In this document: one piece after another, positions 7,724-12,280 of the stretch | Layout of the letters: every line of letters begins with the position of its first letter | How positions within the stretch are numbered: the first letter of the stretch is position 1 | DNA from: CAZMVY01 sp964617875 | GTDB taxonomy: Bacteria > Planctomycetota > Phycisphaerae > UBA1845 > PWPN01 | Direction of reading: 5' to 3' | Length of the DNA: 17,019 nt | NCBI GenBank assembly: GCA_964617875.1 | Contig: CAZUAI010000107.1 | Span: 1-17,019, forward strand | Translations under genes and position numbers: made by a program | The notes under the pieces: generated by a model | Told to the model about the DNA's origin: nothing | Seen by the model: the letters and a program-made list of their open reading frames with translations, nothing else | Database searches by the model: none

Positions 7724-8359
7724 TCATGCCCGCCGTCGGCGCGCCACGGCCAGACCGCCCAACGCAAGCAGTCCGAGGGAGGCCGGCTCGGGCGTCGGGT
7801 ATTGGGCGATCTGGAGCGTGCCGTTGAAGATGGCGCCGGGCGGCCCGTTGTATTGCAGTGTCTTGCGGATATCGAGCAGCGTTCCGGGGGCCAGCGGGTT
7901 GAAGTAGAAGTCCAATGTGCCGCCCGTCGTCATCGAGCCCGGCGTGTGCACGGTGGTCAGGCCGGGCGGATTGGCGAAGTTCGCCAGGAAGACCGTCGGC
8001 TGCACCCAGTCCCAGCCGGGCGTCAGAATCTGCTCATGCCAGTCCGTCCAGCTCAGCGGCGGCGCGATGACGAGCAGTTCCTGCAGCGTGAACGTCTGGC
8101 CCGGGACCGCGGTGAACGGCTGGCCGTTCGGGCCCGAGAACGTCTTGATCCACTGCGGGCCGGCGGGGTTGATCTGCACCGGCAGCCAGGGGTTGGCGGC
8201 ATTGCCGCTGTCCACGCTCCAGCCGACGACCGGCACCGGCGACGGAAACTGCGTCGGCAGCGAGCCGAGGTTTCCGACGCCCTGGGCCAGCGCCACCTGC
8301 GACGCGACGAGACCGATCGAACCCATGGCCAACCATCGAATCCTGTTCTGCGCTTTCAT
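7724..8359 (-). CDS. PEP-CTERM surface protein, DWHE paralogue 2
   Basis: A 211-residue exported protein with a signal peptide ending near ALA/QGVGN and the C-terminal sorting signal TPEPASLGLLALGGLAVARRR. It is closest in wording to the 9232-9879 protein: both begin the mature chain with QGVGNLGSLPT and share W-K-F-GPNG-PF, L-W-DWHE, FYF/FFF-P-PG, DIRK/QIRK and F-GTL, followed by YPTPEP. The body between them is rich in Pro, Gly and aromatic residues with no cysteine pattern and no known catalytic signature. A purine-rich GGGAGA precedes the ATG. It is separated from its neighbours by 45 and 54 bases, each gap holding an inverted repeat, consistent with co-transcription and possibly with RNA processing between cistrons. 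Confidence 0.9.
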   Translation of the reverse strand: MKAQNRIRWLAMGSIGLVASQVALAQGVGNLGSLPTQFPSPVPVVGWSVDSGNAANPWLPVQINPAGPQWIKTFSGPNGQPFTAVPGQTFTLQELLVIAPPLSWTDWHEQILTPGWDWVQPTVFLANFANPPGLTTVHTPGSMTTGGTLDFYFNPLAPGTLLDIRKTLQYNGPPGAIFNGTLQIAQYPTPEPASLGLLALGGLAVARRRRA

Positions 8360-8371
8360 GGTCGTTCTCCC

Positions 8372-8407
8372 GGGAAGGCAGCCTTCCCTGAATCCGTCCG
8401 TACGGAC
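8372..8407 (-). repeat. Two adjacent palindromes between PEP-CTERM genes
   Basis: GGGAAGG (8372-8378) and CCTTCCC (8382-8388) form a perfect seven-pair stem with a CAG loop. Seven bases away GTCCGTACGGAC (8396-8407) is a perfect 12-base palindrome. Both fill the 54-base gap between two PEP-CTERM genes. No T-rich tail follows, so attenuation, RNA processing or protein binding are as likely as termination. Confidence 0.55.
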
Positions 8408-8413
8408 CGCACA

Positions 8414-9169
8414 TCACGCAACAACGGTTCTTCTGCGAAGCAATCCGATTCCGCCCAGGGCCAGCAGCGCCACCGAGGTCGGCTCGGGGGCGACGCCCGG
8501 CACGCGGAAAACGAGAAACTCGTCGTGGTTGAACCCGGCAAAGGGAGCCGGCAGGAAACTGGGCCATCCAGGGCTCCGTCCCGAGTCATACCAGATCCAC
8601 TCCGCGCTCTTGTCCACATTGGGCAGGCTCGTCGGCCAGATCCATGTGTACGGGGTGAGCGGGGTCGAAGGATCGTTGTCGTAGCCGGGGGCCGTGCTCG
8701 GGGCGACCCAGAGGTTGTTCGTGGTCGCGTAGTTGATGGCCGCATCGACCTGGGCCTGCGTCGGCATCGTCGAGGCCGGCCACGGCCCCGAAATGCCGAA
8801 CAGCGGCTGGAGGTACTTCCCGGCCGGAAACACCTGCCAGCCGACCGTGCTGGTGTTGAGCTTCGTGTTGAGGGTCGTGTTCTTGAACGTGGCGATGAAG
8901 CCTTGGGCCGCCGAGAAATCCGAGGCGGTCGCCACGTAGAGGTAGTCGGTGGACGGGCGGCCCAGAGCGGTGAAGCTGTACTCCACGGTCCAGTTGTTTC
9001 CGCCGCCGGCGAAGTAGTTCGTCGCAAACGGCGTTCCGTAGTACACGTCGAACTGGTTGTCCACGGTCAGGTGAATGTCCCAGTTGTCCGCGTGCGCGAC
9101 GCCCGCCGCGCCCGCGACGATCAGCACGACCCCTGCCATTCGTACGATTGCGTTCCTTGCGGCAGTCAT
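8414..9169 (-). CDS. PEP-CTERM surface protein, unrelated body
   Basis: A 251-residue exported protein in the middle of the PEP-CTERM run but not a member of the DWHE paralogue set. The signal peptide (about residues 1-21) ends near AHA/DNWDIHL. The mature chain is rich in Trp, Tyr, Phe and Thr, beginning with a strand-like segment (WDIHLTVDNQFDVYYG). It ends VAPEPTSVALLALGGIGLLRRR, a PEP-CTERM sorting signal. The N-terminal strands and the FRVPG before the PEP motif suggest a beta-sandwich. The start at 9169 is set by AAGGA eight bases upstream; an in-frame extension to 9268 would overlap the previous gene and delay the signal peptide. The family is otherwise unrecognised. Confidence 0.88.
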   Translation of the reverse strand: MTAARNAIVRMAGVVLIVAGAAGVAHADNWDIHLTVDNQFDVYYGTPFATNYFAGGGNNWTVEYSFTALGRPSTDYLYVATASDFSAAQGFIATFKNTTLNTKLNTSTVGWQVFPAGKYLQPLFGISGPWPASTMPTQAQVDAAINYATTNNLWVAPSTAPGYDNDPSTPLTPYTWIWPTSLPNVDKSAEWIWYDSGRSPGWPSFLPAPFAGFNHDEFLVFRVPGVAPEPTSVALLALGGIGLLRRRTVVA

Positions 9170-9231
9170 TTCCCGGTTCCTTTCTCCGAAGGCCCGATAC
9201 GGCCCCTCGGTTGTTCTTGTGCCTGTCCCTG

Positions 9232-9879
9232 TCACCATGCAACGCCCGCCCGCCTGCGCCGTCGCCACAGGACCACGCTGCCGAGGCCCATCAGGCCCAT
9301 CGTCGCCGGCTCGGGCGTGGGATACTCGTGGACCGCGAGCGTGCCGACAAAGGCCGTTCCGGGAATGCCGTTGTAGACGAGCTGCTTGCGGATCTGCACG
9401 ATGGAGCCCGGAGGAACCGGGTCAAAGAAGAACGAAAGGCTGCTGGTCCCGGCGCCGGTGATGCTGAGGTTCGACGGCGGCAGACCGTTGACCAGGATGA
9501 AGGGGTTCGTCCACACCCAGCCGGGATCCGGCTGACCGGTGACGTCGATTCCGATGACGTCTTCGTGCCAGTCGCTCCAGGGAAGATTGCCGGCGACCTG
9601 GAGGACCTCGGTGACGGGCAGCCCCGGCCCGAGCGCGGGCTGCACGAACGGACCGCCGTTGGGGCCGACGAAGCTCTTGCCCCAGACCGGTCCCGTGGGA
9701 TCGCGGACCACCGGGATCGGGCCCGCCGGAGAGATGACGTTCCAGCCGCCCGGCGCGGCGCTCATCGGAAACGTTGTGGGCAACGAGCCCAGGTTTCCGA
9801 CGCCCTGCGCAAGCACCGCCTGCGAAGCGATCAGGCTGATCGCCACCACGGCCGAGGTTCTGAGGATACTTCGTTTCAT
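9232..9879 (-). CDS. PEP-CTERM surface protein, DWHE paralogue 1
   Basis: A 215-residue exported protein, first of the four PEP-CTERM genes. The signal peptide (about residues 1-24) ends at VLA/QGVGN. The C-terminus TPEPATMGLMGLGSVVLWRRRRR is a PEP-CTERM sorting signal followed by a short tail. Shared blocks with its two paralogues are GVGNLGSLPT, GPVWGKSFVGPNG-PF, LPWSDWHEDV, LSFFFDPVPPGS-VQIRK and F-GTL. This copy has a longer middle (around GIDVTGQPDPGWVW) than the 7103-7678 copy. A perfect AAGGAG lies seven bases before the ATG. The gene follows the pseudo-receiver stop by 24 bases, suggesting one transcript. Molecular function is unknown; export and anchoring by an exosortase follow from family knowledge. 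Confidence 0.91.
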   Translation of the reverse strand: MKRSILRTSAVVAISLIASQAVLAQGVGNLGSLPTTFPMSAAPGGWNVISPAGPIPVVRDPTGPVWGKSFVGPNGGPFVQPALGPGLPVTEVLQVAGNLPWSDWHEDVIGIDVTGQPDPGWVWTNPFILVNGLPPSNLSITGAGTSSLSFFFDPVPPGSIVQIRKQLVYNGIPGTAFVGTLAVHEYPTPEPATMGLMGLGSVVLWRRRRRAGVAW

Positions 9880-9903
9880 CTTGGATCTCCTTGAACAGTG
9901 GTT

Positions 9904-10566
9904 CTACCGATCTCCATTCCGAACTCGTGTACGCCGCACAACACATGCGGCATGTCCTGATTCCGGTTCAATGCCTTGAGGGCCCGCTCCCTTGCGAGGA
10001 TGCGTCTTCCTTGGTTCGTGCCATCCGCCCTGGCGGACGGGCGGCGGGGGAGTCAGCCCCGCCACCCGCGGTTCCTGCCTGGAGGAGGAGGAAAGAAGGA
10101 GGAGGTTGTTGGTCCTGTGAATGCGCCCGCGTCCGGTTCGCAGGACGGGGGCGGTGTTCTCTTTCTGACGCACGAGCAGCTCGGCGACGGTGCGTTCCAG
10201 GAGCGCGCCGTCACGGGGATCGCCGAGGTAGCCATCCACGCCGGCGATCCGGACGGCCCGTTCCAGATCCTCGCTGTGCGATTTCGCCACCGCGACCAGC
10301 AGGACCGGAATCGGGACGGTGCGCCCGAGCCGGATCAGCTCGAGGGCCTCCGCCGGCGCGAGCGAGACCTGGATGACAGCCACACGCGGGCGGCTGCGGA
10401 GGATCTCGCTGTATCCCGCACGGGCGGACATCACCTGTCGCACCGTCCAGCCGTTCCGAGCGGCCATTCGCTGGAGTGCGCCCACCGGGCCTTCCGCGGT
10501 TGCCAGCACCAGTACAGATACTTCGTTCAACGGGCTCACGTCTTGCCGCTCCATCTCGCAAACCAT
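9904..10566 (-). CDS. Degenerate response-regulator receiver protein (pseudo-receiver)
   Basis: A 220-residue protein whose residues about 16-132 have the alternating strand/helix pattern of a CheY-like receiver: SVLVLATAEG, then RVAVIQVSLAP, PVLLVAVAK and GVDGYLGDP. The residues needed for phosphorylation are replaced: the acidic pair after strand 1 is A22-T23, the acceptor Asp is Q66, and the Lys after strand 5 is D116. It should not work as a normal phospho-switch and may act through protein contacts. Residues about 140-220 are Ser/Leu, Pro and Arg-rich, encoded by a GGA-rich tract and hairpin repeats, and may not be a folded domain. ATG 10566 is used; ATG 10554 is a close alternative. It lies directly before the PEP-CTERM genes and after the gap downstream of the sigma-54 activator. 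Confidence 0.65.
   Translation of the reverse strand: MVCEMERQDVSPLNEVSVLVLATAEGPVGALQRMAARNGWTVRQVMSARAGYSEILRSRPRVAVIQVSLAPAEALELIRLGRTVPIPVLLVAVAKSHSEDLERAVRIAGVDGYLGDPRDGALLERTVAELLVRQKENTAPVLRTGRGRIHRTNNLLLLSSSSRQEPRVAGLTPPPPVRQGGWHEPRKTHPRKGAGPQGIEPESGHAACVVRRTRVRNGDR
9932..9950. repeat. Short inverted repeat inside the pseudo-receiver 3' end
   Basis: GCCGCA and TGCGGC flank seven bases. It lies near the end of the pseudo-receiver reading frame, about 53 to 71 bases upstream of the first PEP-CTERM gene. Confidence 0.35.
10024..10063. repeat. Two GC-rich hairpins within the pseudo-receiver tail
   Basis: TCCGCC/GGCGGA (10024-10037) and GGCGGGG/CCCCGCC (10043-10063, seven-base loop) stand side by side. 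Such paired hairpins are typical of intergenic repeat elements rather than of coding sequence, and they encode the Pro/Arg/Gly-rich tail of the pseudo-receiver. Confidence 0.45.
10081..10105. repeat. Polypurine GGA-repeat tract
   Basis: A 25-base all-purine run of GGA units around AAAGAA, nearly mirror-symmetric. On the coding strand it encodes a Leu/Ser run (LLLLSSSS) in the pseudo-receiver. Confidence 0.6.
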
Positions 10567-10587
10567 CGCGAGTCTGCCCTGCCCATA

Positions 10588-10602
10588 ACACGCAGCGTGC
10601 CA
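10588..10602 (-). promoter_or_regulatory. Candidate sigma-54 promoter
   Basis: On the minus strand TGGCACG (10602-10596) is a perfect -24 element. The -12 half at the right distance reads GTGT instead of TTGC, so only the first half is convincing. The implied start, near 10576, is just upstream of the pseudo-receiver ATG. The site overlaps a short palindrome (CACGCAGCGTG, 10589-10599), which is a competing explanation. Confidence 0.35.
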
Positions 10603-10702
10603 GGCGCGGGCGCCGTCACGGAAATGTCCGCAAATGCCTGCTGCGCGGCAGGTTGGAACAAGCGAAATGGCGGATGCCCGGCCGGCGACGAAAATGGCGA
10701 AG

Positions 10703-10721
10703 CAGTACCGCTATGGCACAG
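10703..10721. promoter_or_regulatory. Candidate enhancer site, near-copy of the 10791 palindrome
   Basis: CAGTACC and GGCACAG separated by five bases match the arms of the perfect palindrome at 10791-10809 at 12 of 14 positions with identical spacing. Its centre is 88 bases closer to the candidate promoter. Confidence 0.45.
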
Positions 10722-10790
10722 GCAGACGCGTCACATCCGACAAGATGCGCGAAGACATTGGGTTGCGCCTCGCTGTGCCGCTTTGGACCG

Positions 10791-10809
10791 CTGTACCATT
10801 CCGGTACAG
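10791..10809. promoter_or_regulatory. Candidate enhancer site, perfect 19-base palindrome
   Basis: CTGTACC (10791-10797) and GGTACAG (10803-10809) are perfect inverted arms separated by five bases, the size of a Fis-type dimer site. A weaker CTGTGCC-N5-GG half-site lies next to it at 10773-10786. The centre is about 225 bases upstream of the candidate sigma-54 start, a usual enhancer distance. Confidence 0.55.
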
Positions 10810-10876
10810 AACAGCGCGGCAACGCGCGATGGCGTTGGGCTCGCACGAGACGGTAGAGCGCAAGGGAGCAGGCCGA

Positions 10877-10919
10877 GCGTCTCTCCGAGCCGCGTGCTCG
10901 CGGCGACGGAGGCTCGCCC
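10877..10919 (-). repeat. Dispersed hairpin repeat, copy 2
   Basis: This is the minus-strand counterpart of the 5786-5829 element. GCCGCG (10889-10894) and CGCGGC (10899-10904) form a perfect six-pair inner stem with a four-base loop, and CTCCG/CGGAG forms the outer stem. It lies 36 bases beyond the stop of the sigma-54 activator. Confidence 0.6.
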
Positions 10920-10954
10920 ACCCTCCGGCTCCATTGGTTATCCAACCGGAAACG

Positions 10955-11950
10955 CTACTGCACCATCGCCCCGAGGCCGTAGTGGCGGACCTTTCGGTAG
11001 AGCCGGCGGCGGTCGATCTGCAGCAGGGCGGCGGCACGGTTCTGATTGCCGGCGGCGACCTGAAGGGCCCGCGTGATCAGCGCGCGCTCTGCCGTCGCGA
11101 GCGGGACGACCCCGGAATCGCTCTCGATGACCGGAACCTCATTCGCGGACCGGATCTCCTCGGGAAGGTCCTCGACCGTCACCACCTCGCCCGTCGTGAA
11201 GATGTGCGCCTGCTCCATGGCGTTCGCCAGCTCGCGAACGTTGCCGGGCCAGGGGTAGGCCTCGAGGGCGCGCACGGCCTCCGGCGCAAGCCGCTTGGCC
11301 GGTCGGCCCTCCGCATTCGCGAACTCCAGCAGGAAGTGGCGAGCCAGGACCGCGATCTCCGCCACCCGCTCGCGCAGCGGGGGGACGGCTATGCGAACCA
11401 CGTTGAGCCGGAAGTACAGATCCTGCCGGAACTCGCCGGCGGCAACCATCGCTTTCAGGTCGCGGTGCGTCGCGGCGATGATGCGGACATCGACAGGGAC
11501 CGGTTGCACGCTGCCGAGCGGGACGACCGCCCGGTCCTGGATGCAACGGAGCAGCTTGGCCTGAACCTGCAGGCTCATCTCGCCAATCTCGTCGAGGAAC
11601 AGCGTTCCCCCGTCCGCGGCGCGGAAGAAGCCCAGTGTCGCCTGTTCCGCCCCCGTGAACGCCCCTTTGACGTGTCCGAAAAGCTGCGACTCAAAAAGCG
11701 TGTCGCGCAGGGCGGTGCAGTCCACCGGCACAAAGGGCTTCGGACTCCGCGGCCCCGCACGGTGGATGTGGCGGGCGAGGATCTCCTTGCCGGCGCCCGA
11801 TTCGCCCTGGATCAGGATCGTGCAATTCCGGTGACTCACCGCCTCAATGACCGGCCGAAGGTGATGGATGCACGGGCTTTCGCCGATGGAATGTGTCGGC
11901 ATCCGTTCCCAGCAACGCCGGCACGCGGAATTCAACCCGATTGATGCCAT
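10955..11950 (-). CDS. Sigma-54-dependent transcriptional activator, AAA+ plus Fis HTH, no sensor domain
   Basis: A 331-residue bacterial enhancer-binding protein that would use ATP hydrolysis to open promoters held by sigma-54 RNA polymerase. Walker A is GESGAGKE (49-56), the sigma-54 contact loop GAFTGA is exact (96-101), Walker B is GGTLFLDE (114-121), arginine-finger region FRQDLYFRL (174-182) and sensor II WPGNVREL (234-241). A Fis-type HTH occupies about 285-325 (AERALITRALQVAAGNQNRAAALLQIDRRRLYRK). Only about 22 residues precede the AAA+ domain, so there is no receiver, PAS or GAF; control would be by a partner, as in PspF. The short N-terminus contains C10-x-x-C13 and C27. The ATG at 11950 was chosen because the in-frame extension beyond it is arginine/glycine-rich and unlike coding sequence. 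It lies just upstream of the pseudo-receiver/PEP-CTERM run. Confidence 0.95.
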   Translation of the reverse strand: MASIGLNSACRRCWERMPTHSIGESPCIHHLRPVIEAVSHRNCTILIQGESGAGKEILARHIHRAGPRSPKPFVPVDCTALRDTLFESQLFGHVKGAFTGAEQATLGFFRAADGGTLFLDEIGEMSLQVQAKLLRCIQDRAVVPLGSVQPVPVDVRIIAATHRDLKAMVAAGEFRQDLYFRLNVVRIAVPPLRERVAEIAVLARHFLLEFANAEGRPAKRLAPEAVRALEAYPWPGNVRELANAMEQAHIFTTGEVVTVEDLPEEIRSANEVPVIESDSGVVPLATAERALITRALQVAAGNQNRAAALLQIDRRRLYRKVRHYGLGAMVQ

Positions 11951-12086
11951 GATGACTCGCCTGCCTCGATCCTCGCTCGTTCCGAACGCGAAGCCTCGCC
12001 CGACGATCCTTCCGTCACAACCTCGCGTGCGCTCGCGTTCGCCGTACTCGTGCTCGCTCTCTGACTCGCAGGTGGACGAGGTGTTA

Positions 12087-12110
12087 CGCCCGGTCCGCCT
12101 CCTCCGGGCG
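12087..12110 (-). repeat. Hairpin in the leader of the sigma-54 activator gene
   Basis: CGCCCGG (12087-12093) pairs perfectly with CCGGGCG (12104-12110) around a ten-base loop, about 140 bases upstream of the activator ATG. A leader or attenuator role is only a possibility. Confidence 0.35.
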
Positions 12111-12167
12111 AGAATAGGCGCGCGGCGCCGGGGCGGCAACCGGATTTTGCCATTCTTATCGGAGCTG

Positions 12168-12211
12168 TGAAACAAATCACGCCGGGATGCCCCGCATGGG
12201 CACCCCGGCGT
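12168..12211 (-). terminator. Rho-independent terminator of the TadG-like gene
   Basis: ACGCCGGG (12179-12186) pairs with CCCGGCGT (12204-12211). After one A/C mismatch TGCCC (12188-12192) pairs with GGGCA (12198-12202) around a five-base loop. On the minus strand the stem is followed by GATTTGTTT, a T-rich tail. It lies 70 bases after the TadG-like stop and separates that gene from the sigma-54 activator. Confidence 0.8.
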
Positions 12212-12280
12212 TCCGGGCGGCGGCGAGGTCTTTCGACCGTTGCCGCCGCCGCCCCGCGTCCGATTGCACAAGGGGTGCAG

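Larger units (their letters stand above)
10567..10954. other. Regulatory intergenic region between sigma-54 activator and pseudo-receiver genes
   Basis: This 388-base gap shows no convincing gene. In minus-strand order it contains a dispersed hairpin repeat (10919-10877), a perfect palindrome (10809-10791), a near-copy of that palindrome (10721-10703), an inverted repeat CCTGC/GCAGG (10637-10652) and a sigma-54-like element (10602-10588). The order fits an enhancer-plus-promoter layout for the genes that follow. Confidence 0.55.

Noticed and set aside
10008..10022. Second TGGCACG on the minus strand before the first PEP-CTERM gene
   Set aside because: The -12 position reads AAGG, and the site belongs to the hairpin repeat region inside the pseudo-receiver frame.
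12136..12152. TGGC...TTGC on the minus strand as a sigma-54 promoter for the activator gene
   Set aside because: There are 12 bases between GG and GC instead of 10, outside the tolerated spacing.
11951..12271. N-terminal extension of the sigma-54 activator as a sensor domain
   Set aside because: The extension is Arg/Gly/Ser-rich, lacks any domain pattern and would run through the terminator hairpin at 12179-12211.
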